64,000 bases of DNA from Psococerastis gibbosa (taxonomy: Eukaryota; Arthropoda; Insecta; Psocodea; Psocidae): contig OZ020489.1 in NCBI GenBank assembly GCA_963971405.1, positions 46,144,510-46,208,509 on the forward strand. Direction: 5' to 3'. Position 1 is the stretch's first letter, and every line of letters starts with the position of its first letter. A program made the translations under genes and the position numbers. The notes under the pieces were generated by a model, which saw only the letters and a list, made by a program, of their open reading frames with translations, was not told the origin of the DNA and searched no databases. Positions 24,071-35,704 of this stretch are shown here, piece after piece.

Positions 24071-24180
24071 ATGGTTGTTTCTTGTGCTGCTTATAACGGT
24101 ACCGCGCGAACCAATGGGAGTTTTATATTGGGGTACCATTTACCGACGAAAATTCATCTAACTGGAAACAGGGGGCCCCG
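24071..24180 (+). pseudogene. Possible THAP zinc-finger relic
   Basis: The frame from ATG at 24071 reads MVVSCAAYNGTARTNGSF then ILGYHLPTKIHLTGN. The start resembles a THAP domain (M-V-x-C-x-A-x-x-C-x-N-R … F-H-x-F-P), a DNA-binding finger of P-element transposases and host factors. The second Cys is Gly here, and no C-terminal half of the domain was found. It is short and could be chance. Confidence 0.3.
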
Positions 24181-24349
24181 GGGAATGTCAGTGTATTTAT
24201 ATAAAAAATATCATGTATGCAAAGTTATTTAACCCACCTAAACGTTTAAAAAATTAACTACAGTTTGTCAAATAAGTAAAAATAACATTTAACACTTAAA
24301 AGACAATATTTATTGTTTATTGTATAATCTTAACTATTTTGTTTTTTGC

Positions 24350-24995
24350 TTTCCAATTTATACGTAGTATAAGGAAAGCTTTGTGATGGTCAAAATTTTC
24401 GACTCCGAGATTTCAACGGATTTACACGTTTTGAGGTCCAGGAACCAAAAAAAAATGTTTTTATGAAATGTCTGTCTTTCGCTCTGTCTGTTCATCGATT
24501 TCCGGGCAAACTACTCGGTCGATTTTGATGGAAATAACTTTTCTGCGGAAACTTTCTATCGATGATTTCTACCTTCAGGCATGCTATATAGGTGTTAAGT
24601 TGAGTAACAAAAACGGACAGGTTGCTTTCACAAAAAAGTATTTGGTTTTGTGCAAAACATTTTTTTTTGTTAAATGATAGAAAATTCACGCTCAAATGCA
24701 TTGTGCGCCCTGCCATTATTACTGTGGGGTAATTTATTGGTCTGGCCGAACTAGAATATGCGAAGCCATCGATTAATTCAGTGCTTTGGGATAGGGATAA
24801 CCTAGCCGTTGCCATACCCAAATGGTATTTGGGTTTTAAGGATTTTTAAATATATTAAGGTTACCTCATCTCCAGTGACGTCAGAGGAACCCCCCCCCCC
24901 CCCCCCGAGATATCCGAAATTTAACCATAGAAAATTATTTACTCTGAAATTACTCATTTTTTGTATCTACTAGGAAAGCACCGGTTCTTTTATAC
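24350..24995 (+). mobile_element. Family A repeat with internal deletion
   Basis: It starts GCTTTCCAATTTATACGTAG and runs through GTCTGTCTTTCGCTCTGTCT and TTTCCGGGCAAACTACTCGG. It then jumps straight to TTTCTGCGGAAACTTTCTAT, missing about 250 bases present in other copies. It has TGACGTCA at 24876-24883 and a C run at 24891-24906, and ends near AGGAAAGCACCGGTTC. It lies about 200 bp upstream of the eyeless N-terminal exon. Confidence 0.75.
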
Positions 24996-25189
24996 ATTTC
25001 CCAAATTTCCCTCCGTTCGGGTTTACAAAATTGAAATTTTTTCTAAAGAAATGCATTCAGTATTCTAGGAATACTAAAAATCATTTATTTGTTATGGAGC
25101 CCCTCTGCTTATGCATTTTACAACATGGGTTCACCCTACACACTACAGACAGTCTACAATGTCTCGATACATTTAGTGCATTGTTGCAG

Positions 25190-25306
25190 ATTGGATGCTG
25201 CAAGGTATTCTGGGGCCCTCGCCCCCCGTGTCTCTGCTCCCGGGCCAGCACCACCAGCTGGGGGGCCCCGCGTCATGGCCCCCCCTCGACGACATGCACC
25301 ACAAAG
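25190..25306 (+). CDS. ey: Pax6/eyeless N-terminal coding exon (likely start codon exon)
   Basis: This exon sits in a GC-rich island in AT-rich DNA. Its 3' end reads ...LDDMHHK plus one base, followed by donor GTAAGC at 25307. That base joins the two bases that open the exon at 31999 to give Gly, producing [12 protein letters not shown]. From memory, Drosophila Eyeless has an equivalent junction (EDMAHKG-HSGVNQ) after a short N-terminus, which supports ey over toy. An acceptor (TTGTTGCAG) ends at 25189. The first in-frame ATG is 25195-25197, giving 37 codons, Pro- and Gly-rich with WPPLDDM near the end. The Kozak context is poor (T at -3), so an upstream coding exon entering at phase 1 is possible. 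An in-frame TAG at 25174-25176 rules out read-through from the intron. The longer open frames over this stretch are in the wrong phase. Confidence 0.85.
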
Positions 25307-25999
25307 GTAAGCTTACGGCTGCTCAGCTGCGGCGGCTCTATGCTCTAAAAATACTTTGGTGAGTGTTGACTGCAGGAATATAGACCTGGAAGCGTCCCCT
25401 CGAGACTATTCAGCGGTGACAAACAGTAAACAAAGGAAAATGAAAGAGGAGGCTTGTTACAAGACCACGTCGAGCCAAGTGTTATGCAAGCAAAGTCTGT
25501 CTATTAACAGTGAGGTGAATTGTACACTGGGGGATGATTTTCTACCCTTCGTGCACTTCCCACCCCTATATACCAAATTGACACCACTTTCAAGCAACAA
25601 TCATTTAGATAGCCAAATTTATAATTGCTATGTTTTAAAAACCCTCATATATGGCCACAGGAGAGCTGAACCAAGTGGAAATGCCCTTATTTTATATAGG
25701 CTTAATAAGGTAATTGCTAAGTAGCCTGTCTAGTTTAACTGCACAACTAATGTAAACGCGTTCAATATTTAGTCACTTTTTTTGTTAAAAGTCGAATTTA
25801 CTATCAAGTAATTATCAATCAGTCATGAACGATAGCAGAACCAGACAACCATAGTAGATTGTACAACAAATCTCCATGCTCTATTTTAAACATAATACTA
25901 TATAATATAATATGTACAATTTATGAAGATTTTAAGGTGCCACATTTTTTGCATTTTTATTGTTATAATCTGCTTTTGGCCTTAAAAAATTCTCCAATA

Positions 26000-26420
26000 A
26001 ATAGTGTGAGTTCCTCACAGCGTAGCCAATAACTTGAAAACAGAGCGTCCATTCCTTGAGCAATCGCCAAATTTCAGAGCCGTCAAGGTTTTTAATGCTT
26101 TGCCTAAAGAAATTAAAGTACGGTATTATACTGACAGTTTTTTAAAATTTAGAACAGTCACAAAAAAAAAATTATGCTATAATATTAATAATAATAATAT
26201 GCCTTTTACTGAACTTAAAGATGTTTTGAAGCGATAATGTAAAAATAAAATATAACATAAATATAAATAGATAAAATATTGTAAGATTTGTAAGTGCTTT
26301 AGACGATTATTTATAATAATTGTTAAGTATAAGTCCCCTTGACAGCAGGGTGGACTTAGTGTGGCCCTTGGATATATTTATTAATTTTACTAATTATACC
26401 TTATACCTTACCTTATGTGT
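26000..26420 (+). pseudogene. LINE 3' end relic
   Basis: A frame at 26034-26237 contains FRAVKVFNALPKEIKVRYYT followed by a basic tail KFRTVTKKKLCY. (V/L)FN.LP.EI… plus F…KK is the usual end of many LINE polymerases. AT-rich 3' UTR-like sequence with a GTGGACTTAGTGTGGCCCTT block and ACCTTATACCTTACCTTA follows, as in LINEs that end in short repeats. The upstream polymerase is missing. Confidence 0.55.
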
Positions 26421-26719
26421 AATATGCTAGTTACGTACTATATCCTTGTATGCGTATATTCCTATACTTATGGTATGTCCGCGGTTATGTGTGACAGCCA
26501 CTATAGTTATAGTACTAGTATATCCTATTGTGTGATTACCTAAGTATAGATTCTATCAATGTAATAATTCATGGTATAAAACGATTCAACAACCATGATT
26601 ATATGAGTACAAGCATTTAGTTCGGATCCTCTGACTTGTCAATTAGTCTTCTTGGAGAACTCCTTGCCCATTCGTAGTGCACCCTTAACCCTTTCGGGGC
26701 ATTATATTTGTACCTCTTA

Positions 26720-26938
26720 GTCGGTAGCATTGTGTAATGTATACCGCCGTTTGGCCGCAGTTTTTGAAGACAAGAAAAAATGCAAGGTTTTAGATTTGAT
26801 CAGTCAAAATGTAGAAGAAAAACCCTATTTCTTTTGGCCCCATGCATGGCTTTATGATAAATACAGTAAAAAGAACACAAATAAGCCATCGCCCTACGTT
26901 CCCGATTTCTTTCGCTATCTACTGCTTGAAAATTAAAG
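26720..26938 (+). other. Unassigned 68-codon open frame
   Basis: The frame reads LCNVYRRLAAVFEDKKKCKV and later FFWPHAWLYDKYSKK and VPDFFRYLLLEN before a stop. LCNVYRR recalls a phrase in Gypsy-type polymerases, but the rest does not follow. No splice sites link it to eyeless. It could be a retroelement scrap or chance. Confidence 0.2.
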
Positions 26939-26998
26939 GATTTCTATAAATCTGTATCGTATTTTTCGAAGAAGGCCGTCTGCCAATGTTTCTTTATT

Positions 26999-27075
26999 GG
27001 GGCATGTAGAGTAGTGGTATACGTGCTCTGCATGACTGTCACCCGAAATGATGCTTATTCCAGTTTATTTATTTA
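26999..27075 (+). mobile_element. SINE 5' fragment
   Basis: GGGCATGTAGAGTAGTGGTA starts it, then GACTGTCACCCGAAATGATG replaces the usual GACTTTCACCCGAA(A/T)GGTTG. The copy stops after about 75 bases, around the B box, and passes into ATTTATTTATTC. Confidence 0.6.
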
Positions 27076-27079
27076 TTCT

Positions 27080-27935
27080 TTCTACTTTTAAATGGGATTA
27101 TTGCTTCACTGAGACGTACACGTACCGGTCGAATGATATTATGTAGTTCCCTGTACATTCCTTATTGAAAAAGAAATTGCCAGTAGCTCAGTTTGCGAAA
27201 TTGCAATACACATAGCAAAAATAAATGCATGCAAATCGAGTGTGGCATAAACTTGAGAAAACTTACTTATTTGCCCACAAATTGACAGCTTTGCATTCGC
27301 CCACGTCACACCTGACACCTCTACTCACAGTGAGAATATAACAAACAACATTGCATCTACTGGAACTTGAGTATAATTTAAATCGTAATTTTGTCTTACA
27401 TTGTGTCCCATTATTTGCATAGTAAAGTCAACTAACAAACGCGCTAACGTTTAGCTATGAAATAATTCCATGGGGACAATGTTGTTGGCTCCGGCAGCGT
27501 GACAAAAGCACTCAACAAGTCAAAAAAGGTCACATAACTGCCGCCTTGAGCTACGCCGCTCCACAATGAATTCTAAGGTGGGGGCGGAGTTGCAAAATAA
27601 TTGTATCAAACATTTTGTGAATGGATACAAAGAGAAACATATTTTGCTCGGCATTTCTTTTGTAGTAGGCGGCTTCGTTTTCAAGTAGCGCAAAAGGTAC
27701 GGTGCCACCACCTGCTCACAATGCCCTGCATAGTTACCTTGCCTGTACCTGTACCACAAGGAACCTTTGTACGACAATTAAACAACCCACGGATACCTTA
27801 GTTACCTCTTCTTGCTTGGCACCTCATCATAAATGGACAGTTTCTTCCTTATTTTCAATCTTAATCTGCCTAAGCTATAGTTTTTAATTTTTATAGTTCA
27901 ACAAGTATAGCCAATTATTGCTTTCATATTTCCTA
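27080..27935. other. Intronic stretch, nothing recognised
   Basis: I see no exon, RNA gene or element end. Short open frames on both strands around 27520-27887 overlap each other. Confidence 0.4.
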
Positions 27936-27939
27936 TTTA

Positions 27940-28500
27940 TTTCTCAAGGTCGAAATTTTCGAATTCGGGATTTCAGTGGATTTTTACGTTTTGAGATGTC
28001 AGGAACCAAAAAAAGTGTTTTTTACGAGATGTCTGTCTGTCTGCCGGTCTCCTCAAACTACTCGGTTGATTTCTATTAAATTTGACTTGTACGAGTAGGT
28101 TCACAATAATCATACCTCGGGATCATTCCTTCTTTATTTTCGGCTCCAACGATTTCTTTAAAGTTCACATATACTGTACATACAGGTAGTCATTATTAAC
28201 CAAATCAATTGAATATAGTAACACACCAGAACAGGTTGCTTTCCCGAACAATGATTTGGTTTTGCACACAAAATTATTTCTCAATGAAATTATGGATACA
28301 TAGCTTAGCATACCCCACCACTATTACTGTGTTGTATCATATATTATATGGGCCTGCCCATAATATATGATGCAATCGTCCCATCGATAAATTCCGTGTT
28401 TTGGGATAGGGAAACTCGAGGCATTAGTAATTCACCTAATCACCTATGTGACCTATCCTACTTAATAAATAGGAAAGCATGTACGTGTTCACTCTTATAC
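27940..28500 (+). mobile_element. Family A repeat, truncated and diverged
   Basis: It contains AAGGTCGAAATTTTCGAATT, ACGAGATGTCTGTCTGTCTG and CTCGGTTGATTTCTATTAAA, then skips to GGCTCCAACGATTTC. It ends in the divergent subfamily segment (TTCCGTGTTTTGGGATAGGG) and AATAGGAAAGCATGTACG. A near-palindrome, TCATATATTATATGGGC / GCCCATAATATATGA, lies at 28337-28371. Confidence 0.55.
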
Positions 28501-28739
28501 CGTGTTCTGTCTGTCAGTGCTTGGATTTGCGGTCTAACTACTCAATGGAATTCTATAGAATTGTTACATTTACCAAATTGTCGTTGAGGAGAATAAAATT
28601 AATGTTCTCATGGATACCAGTAAATTCATTTTGTGGGGTTAATCCCTCAAGCTCCCCCAAAAAATCAACTAAAATATATTTTTATCCGAGTTTTTTTATT
28701 CTCAGGTTACCAAACGCATTAGGTTACTCCCGCCTTACC

Positions 28740-30440
28740 CCCCCCCCTTGATTACTTGGTTTATGGGGCCAAAGAAGGTTAAATAATGACTGATATGTTT
28801 TCTCGAGAAACCTGTCATTGATCCATAAGGGGTTAAAATTATGAAGTAATAAAACCCATCCAACAATTTTTATATGTTATGTATATGAGAGGAAATAAAT
28901 GATTGAAAAAAGACCGAAAGCTACGATATAATGTATGTGTACAATGTTTCAGGCTTTCAGCTCATGTAATAATCCCTTTTGTAACATATCGTATGCACGT
29001 GAGATTACTTTGGTATGATTTTGTAGTCCCAAAGTCCCACAGATGGGGCTGAGTGAGTGTGTGTGTCGGCGTGCTGTGCGGCGACCTGCAGCGCCCAGCA
29101 GGCAAGCACAATAGCCCTGCCAGCAGCTCTGCACAAAATTCTTTCTGTTGTTTAGGTTAATGACTTTGCTAATAACGTCGTGAGTTCACACACCTTCCCT
29201 AGTCCCATTACAGTTATTACACCGAGTCATTTCATTTTGTTGCATTCACGTATTGCCAATATATACGGCTGGCAGAGTCTGTGCATAGACGATACACTGC
29301 CTCCTTATTGCTTTCCTATTTCTACACAGTATTTACACATTTTTCCCCAGATAAGCGAGTAGCCCTATTAAAAAGCTGCATTACAGTATAGAAATTGCAT
29401 AGTTTTAGTTTGGGTTGACTTGGCACAGGGAGACCCGCTGTAAGTGCAGACAAGTGGAAGGGCTGCCCAGTAATCGAGCGTGACGCGTCTCCTGTAACTG
29501 GAGAGCCCAGTCTATCGCCGCCATCGGATACACTTTCAAGCCTTTTTAGAAATTTGGAGGGAAACCTAACCCTAACCGAGTCAGATTGGTCCCGTGTCCG
29601 TGTGTCACAGCTGTTAGCTCCGCTGTAATGTTCAGAAAAAATAATAATTATGATTACCATACTATTGGAGTTTTACTATTATTAATAATTGACAATTGAA
29701 AATGAGTTATATATGCGTTGAGGAGATGACAAACTCCTCTACATACTCGCATAGTACCATAAATGATTGTATATCGTACGCTCATCTCTTCCTTAAAACT
29801 TCCTTTCTGCTGTAGTGCTTCTTTATTTTTTCACCTAAAAAATGCAGCATTTCTAAGATTTTTGCTATTCCATTTTGCTTCATCATTTCATTACTTGAGT
29901 AAGAACCAACTTCAACTATAATAACACAGCCGGAGGGGACCCCGTTTCTGGTTATATGTTTAGCAAACAAATAAGTGTTGTGAAAAACCTTATATGGCTG
30001 CATACGAAAATCAATTGCCACTACTAAACGCGATATTAGACTTCTCAGTAATACTAAATAAAGGAATACGTGTTCCTCTAGATTTTACAGCGATTATACA
30101 CACATCAATTACGGATTTATGCGATAATATATAAATTGGATAGTGTGGGTACTCGGTGCAGTGGCGTATGTAATAATAATACGTGTATATTTAACCAAAA
30201 AAAGAACATTACCCATTTTTTAATAACCCCGGTGCCACAAAGCCAATAAAGGCTAATATTTCCGTAGGTGGGGCATGACGAAGACCCCTAGCCTTCCCCC
30301 CCTGATACGGTGCTGCGGCTAATCGGTGTTAGTCCTAAAATTCAAACTGTGCTATACTTGAACTTATAATAAAGTAATAACAATGTGTAGGTAATAATAA
30401 ATAGTATAATAACGAAGGTTTTCACGGAATAAGCTAGGAG
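28740..30440. other. Intronic stretch with GC-rich patches
   Basis: GC-rich sequence occurs at 29030-29120 and 29400-29620, with no repeat match in the window and no coding frame that can be placed in eyeless. These are candidates for regulatory DNA only by their composition. The rest is AT-rich. Confidence 0.3.
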
Positions 30441-30442
30441 AC

Positions 30443-30642
30443 AGAAGAAACCGGGCTAGTAGGCCGTGGTCGATTTGAAATTAAGCTTATACACGTAGCT
30501 ATGGACGCTTCGGTACCTACGTGATACAACCTTAGAAGTGTACGTGGACGTAGTGCCACATAAGATGTCGATCGCAGTTGTTGACGAAGCGTTCGGAAGC
30601 TTACTTTCAAATCGATCACGGCCTATTAGCCTGGATTCTTTT
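30443..30642 (-). mobile_element. Palindrome-ended MITE, family E copy 2
   Basis: AGTAGGCCGTGGTCGATTTG and CAAATCGATCACGGCCTATT are inverted internal blocks. The outer ends AGAAGAAACCGGG and CTGGATTCTTTT are diverged versions of the ends at 1080-1336. The interior matches that copy in reverse. Confidence 0.6.
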
Positions 30643-30667
30643 GCCCCCTTAGGTTGTCCACGTAACG

Positions 30668-31374
30668 TCACTGGAGGTGAGGTAAATTCTAGATAGGTCA
30701 GACCAACACATTACCACACAGCAATAATGGCAGGGCACGCAATGCATTTGAGCGTGAATTTTCTATCATTTTTTCAAAAAACATTTTTTGCACAGAACCA
30801 AATAGTTTTTTGGGAAAGTAACCTGTCCCGTTTCGTTACTCAATTTAACACCTAAAACATGCCTGAAGGTGGAAACCATCGATGGAAAGTTTTCGCAGAA
30901 AAATTATTTTTTAGTCATTTTTCATTAAAATTTAGTTATTTTTATTTTTTTACCCCCAGAAGCAAACTATCAAGGGGCAACCGACCCCCGCATTTTGTCA
31001 ACATTAATAACAACTACAATATATGTGAATTTAAAAGAAATCGTTTGAGCCGTTTTTGAGAAATGATTTTTCCAGACGTTTTCTTGGACTTTTTTGAGAA
31101 TAAAACCCCCCAAAATTGAGTTAGCCAACAATAAAAAAAAGGGTCTCGAGATATGATTTTTGTAAACCTGTATGCCGAATTTCACCATAATCGACCGAGT
31201 AGTTTGCCCGGAAATCAATGAAGAGACAGACAGACAGAGTGACAGAGCGATAGAGCGACAGACAGACATTTCGTAAAAAACACTTTTTTGGATTCCTGGG
31301 ACCTCAAAACGTGTAATACCGTTGCAATCTTGGAATCGAAAATTTTCCTTATACTACGTTTAAATTGGAAAGCA
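30668..31374 (-). mobile_element. Family A repeat, left part missing
   Basis: It enters at the GTCACTGGAGGTGAGGTAAA block, directly after family E sequence, and runs to TTGGAAAGCAAT. It has GACAGACAGAGTGACAGAGC at about 31225-31244. The G-run end is absent. Confidence 0.7.
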
Positions 31375-31681
31375 ATAATAGCTCTTACAGTAAAGTTCAG
31401 TCACATCAGACTCACATGATACAGTAGTGTGTCTTTAAAAATTGAAATAAAACAAAAAATCAAGGTACAGAGGCCCAGGCCCAGGGCTGTCTACAGTTTC
31501 TAAAACGGCTGATTTGAACATTTATCAAACTGTTACTGTACAAGTACAAACTTGTCAATAATACCTCTACGAATACCATCAATATTTTGCTGTGAAATTT
31601 CACTTTAAAGTTGATAAGACTTGTGTGGCTATTCACGTTCAGTCCAAAAGTTCAGAGCCCTACTTCACATCCGATTTTCTG

Positions 31682-31900
31682 CAGGGACGGATCCAGCCCA
31701 TTTGGGGGGGGGGGGTAGTTGTGGGTCAAAATAGGAAAACATATGTATAGGATCGATTAAATCAGAGCGTAATATATTAATGTACAATAGATTTATCACA
31801 TTTGGGGGGGGGGGGGGGGGGAAGCTACCTACTAGTTTATAGTGAAAATCATGGACCGATACAGCTACCCCCTCTGCCCCCCCCCCCTGTATCCGTCCAT
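31682..31900. mobile_element. hAT-like MITE in intron 1, 82 bp before exon
   Basis: The ends are CAGGGACGGATCCAG and CTGTATCCGTCCATG, inverted with mismatches. The flanks ATTTTCTG (31674-31681) and ATTTTCTC (31901-31908) match 7 of 8. Long G runs lie at 31705-31717 and 31804-31820 and a C run at 31876-31886. It sits just upstream of the acceptor of the first paired-domain exon. Confidence 0.65.
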
Positions 31901-31982
31901 GATTTTCTCTATAAAGTAACGAGTTAATAATTTCTATCTGTATATCTATTTGCGTCGTAGTCCTACTTGGCACTAGTGCTAA

Positions 31983-32165
<183 letters not shown>

Positions 32166-32427
32166 TGAGTCACATGGCTAATAAATCGCTTTTATGGGCC
32201 ACTCATTTATTATTACTCGCTAGTTATGTTTTCCGAAAGATATAAATTATTGTTTTATTTCAAAATCTCATCGCAGGTCATAAATTATAATACAATATGT
32301 AATATAGAAATATAGTCAACTTCATAGAATGCTACAGCTACAATACTTTAGTCGTCGGCTCAGCCCTTTTGTACTAACAGATTACTCAATTGAATGCACC
32401 TTACCATATGGCAAACTAAATTAATAC

Positions 32428-32508
32428 CTTGCTTAGTTAATTCAATAAAAAATAAGAAGTATTAAATTTCGGGTTGCCAATTTCCTATGGGACGTACACT
32501 CTTAATAA
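32428..32508. mobile_element. Half copy of foldback family F
   Basis: CTTAGTTAATTCAATAAAAA through AAATTTCGGGTTGCCAATTT to ACACTCTTAATA match the right arm of 34645-35040. No left arm is present. Confidence 0.7.
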
Positions 32509-32833
32509 GTAATACAGTACAAACAGTATAGAAAGTAGGTGCACGCAGTGTTTCACAATTTGGTTCGAACGATTTCACTACTCAATAGTGTAAATATACG
32601 GAGACCTGCACACAAATTTAGCATGCCATTCATTTATTGCACCGTACTTGACTGCTTGATAAAACTTAAACATGCTAAACTTGATCTGGGTAAGCAACAA
32701 ATTACACATTTCTTTTTATTTTTTCCCATTTTTTTATTTTTCCACAGAACTCAATTGAATACCTTATAAAATTCTATCTTATGATAATAAAATAATTAGA
32801 CATTGTACGATTTGAAGTTGAAGGTCCGGTCGT

Positions 32834-32909
32834 CAAAGACGGATACAGGGAGGCTACAAAATTTTGACACAGAACTACCCCCCCCCCAAATGGGCTGGAT
32901 CCGTCCCTG
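32834..32909. mobile_element. Miniature inverted-end fragment with C run
   Basis: It begins CAAAGACGGATACAGGG and ends ATGGGCTGGATCCGTCCCTG, the same two ends as 31682-31900, but is only about 76 bp long. No convincing target duplication; probably an internally deleted copy. Confidence 0.45.
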
Positions 32910-33081
32910 GTACGTTACATGGAATTTGATAAGTCCCATTTGGCCATTTATAACGAACTTTATTGGGGTAAGAAGCCTCCATATGGCGAACAGTATGTAC
33001 GGTAGTTCCTCATCGGCCGCGTATTGTAACATCCACCCTTCTAAAGAAGTGTTTATATATTCTGTGTTCCATCACCGCATG

Positions 33082-33264
33082 CAAGGGCGGATTTTAGGGG
33101 GGGGGGGGGTCAGGGGGTCTGGACCCAAATTAAATGAACTTACACTAGACAATATGGGTTTAGAGTGGGAATTAAAAATAATAATGTTTTTTAATGTTAT
33201 AATCCACTGAATCTGCCCGCTGACCCCCCCCCCCCCCCTAAATTGGAGGAAAAATCTGCCCTAG
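33082..33264. mobile_element. hAT-like MITE inside the paired-domain intron, exact 8-bp duplication
   Basis: The ends are CAAGGGCGGATTTTAGGGGG and the inverted form of CTAGGGCAGATTTTTCC. ACCGCATG occurs at 33074-33081 and again at 33265-33272. A G run lies at about 33098-33110 and a C run at about 33224-33238. It is 183 bp and non-coding. Confidence 0.8.
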
Positions 33265-33632
33265 ACCGCATGGGGTATTTCATAACCTAAAATGACTGAC
33301 TTTCAATATTATGTGTTTGCGGCATTACTTACTTAATCGCACCAAATGTAAAGGCTCGATACATACGGGCGTTGGAACATTTTATGATGGGAGCAAAGAG
33401 TCCCAGAGCCTACTGCAGCATATTCTTGTCACTGGAATGTCGTTTTCCTCGACAAACAAATAAATGTTTAGAATTTGCCAAATTTTAGATCCTGCCGAAT
33501 TTTTGTACACCGACAAATATCGGCGACTTGTGTTTTCTGACAATTGCTGTAAAGTTGTGGTGTAATCCCGGGCTTGAATGGTTGCCGTTGGTGAGATTAT
33601 GCTGTACAGAGGTAAATAGTGAATAAATATAG

Positions 33633-33854
<222 letters not shown>

Positions 33855-34644
33855 TAGCTACCATTATTAAATGTATACTCGCGGTGGTTATACCTCTAGT
33901 TTACGAAATTGGGCAAATTTGTAAACTATAGTGATAATTGATAAACTCGTAAAAGCTACTAGGCCTATATGAAGAAACCGCAATTATATCGTACACGTAC
34001 ACAAAGCTCCTCCTGTGCCATTACTATGGCGATTTTTTTAAAATATTAACCGGGGTTAAAAACTGAAACGAGATAATTTTAGAATGGGAATTCAATATTG
34101 TTTTGTTTACATTTTTAGAATAAGTTTTATAAATAGTAGTATACGTCATAGTTGGACTATAAATATTAAGTCTTTAATATTATGTAGTGTATATAGCTAG
34201 CAGTTATTTTGAAATACGTCTTAAATCAGACTTTTGGTGTCTCGCGGTTATTTCCAAGTGCTTCGGTGCAGTTGGTATGAAAGGCAGCGAGGAGTCAGCG
34301 AAAAATGTCCATTACATCGTGGAATGTTGATTATTATTATTGGAATACTAACTAATCCACCCATACAGTACAGACAATGAAACATTTTATGTTTAGCTAG
34401 TACCTACGTTGTACAGCATGTCTGAGGCAAGTTCTAGCATCCCTACTTGCGAGGATGGCTTGTGATTGTACAAAAATGCCGGGCTATTGTGTGTGGGGTT
34501 TTCTCACGTTGTTTGCCGGTATCCTGTAATTATCCTTTGTTTACCTCCATTTGTCTGCACTTGATTTTGTCTCGCTCCCCTCTTGCCGTATTACTCTTCA
34601 ATCAATACCAATATCATGTATACACATTTTCGTTTTTAAAACAG

Positions 34645-35040
34645 CTATTAAGAGTGTACAGCCCGTAGGAAATTGGCAACCCGAAATTTGTTCCTTTTTA
34701 TTTTTTATTTAATTAACTAAGCATGTTATTCAAGATTTGGCACATCAAAGTTGTAGAAAACTACTTCATGCATCATATTATAAGAAATTTTAATTTTAGA
34801 AATTCTAGTTTTTTCATAAACATGCAGATATTTTATAAACAATAACTTTTCACGTAAAAGCGATTTTATAAAAAAAACTACAATTTCTAAAATTAAAATA
34901 CCTTATTATATGATGCATGAAGTAGTCTTCTACAACTTTGATGAGCCAAATCTTTAATAACACGCTTAGTTAATTAAATAAAAATTAAAAGTAATAAATT
35001 TCGGGTTGCCAATTTCCTACGGGCTGTACACTCTTAATAG
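34645..35040. mobile_element. Near-perfect palindromic foldback element, family F
   Basis: The left end CTATTAAGAGTGTACAGCCC pairs with GGGCTGTACACTCTTAATAG at the right. Arms of about 185 bases match over most of their length, including GGAAATTGGCAACCCGAAAT. TA (or TTAA) lies at both ends, compatible with a TA-target (Tc1/mariner-like) or TTAA-target (piggyBac-like) element. No coding frame. Confidence 0.8.
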
Positions 35041-35339
35041 TAGCCAGTCATTAACCATTTTACGAAAGTTCTGTCACAGAAAAGTAATTTTAAGCCACAA
35101 GGCTATAGTGCATGTTAAATACAATTTTCTTTTTATATCATTATCTAATGATGCTCTTCACAATTCACAAATTACAATAAAACTTAAAATATGCGTATGT
35201 TGTTGCTTAATAATGTTAACCGGTGAATCCTTTTAAATATAGCATTCGTACAACAGCAATAACACGGTACAATCAATTAAGATAATTAAGGACATACAAT
35301 TCTGATTTTCCTGTATGTTTTGAAAATAATTAATTTTAA

Positions 35340-35700
35340 ATTTTATCGCAATTACCGTACCCAAAACTTAAGTTTTGTTGAGATAGCAACCTGTCTCTAG
35401 GGTTTTGTTTTAAAACACCAAAACTTAGCAGCCGTTAAAGAAGCATAATATTATCAGTTCCAGGCTTCTAGCCATTTTTGAGGAAAACAATTGTAGCCGT
35501 TTTATTTTTTTAGTTTTTTTTTTGGGGGGGGGGGGAGGGAATCTGCCCAAATCAAGTTAGCTAAAAATAAAAAAATTGATGCACAGACAGACCGACAGGT
35601 AAACAGACCGAGGTACAGCAATTTCTTCTGAAAACCACAACATTCAAAAATTATCGGTATTGTTCTAGTCCAGGGTAGATAATTTTTGAAACGACATCAA
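35340..35700 (-). repeat. Diverged family A fragment with G run
   Basis: It shows AGCAACCTGTCTC, the TTGTAGCCGTTTTATTTTTT block, a G run at about 35524-35535, AATCAAGTTAGCTAAAAATA and GACAGACCGACAGG in family A order with many changes and deletions. Confidence 0.5.
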
Positions 35701-35704
35701 ATTA

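Noticed and set aside
25031..25348. 105- and 73-codon frames over the first eyeless exon
   Set aside because: Both are out of phase with the paired-domain exon; only the third frame gives LDDMHHK-G and ends correctly at the GTAAGC donor.
29569..29587. CCTAACCCTAACC as a telomere-like tract
   Set aside because: Only about two units are present, embedded in unrelated sequence; too short to mean anything.
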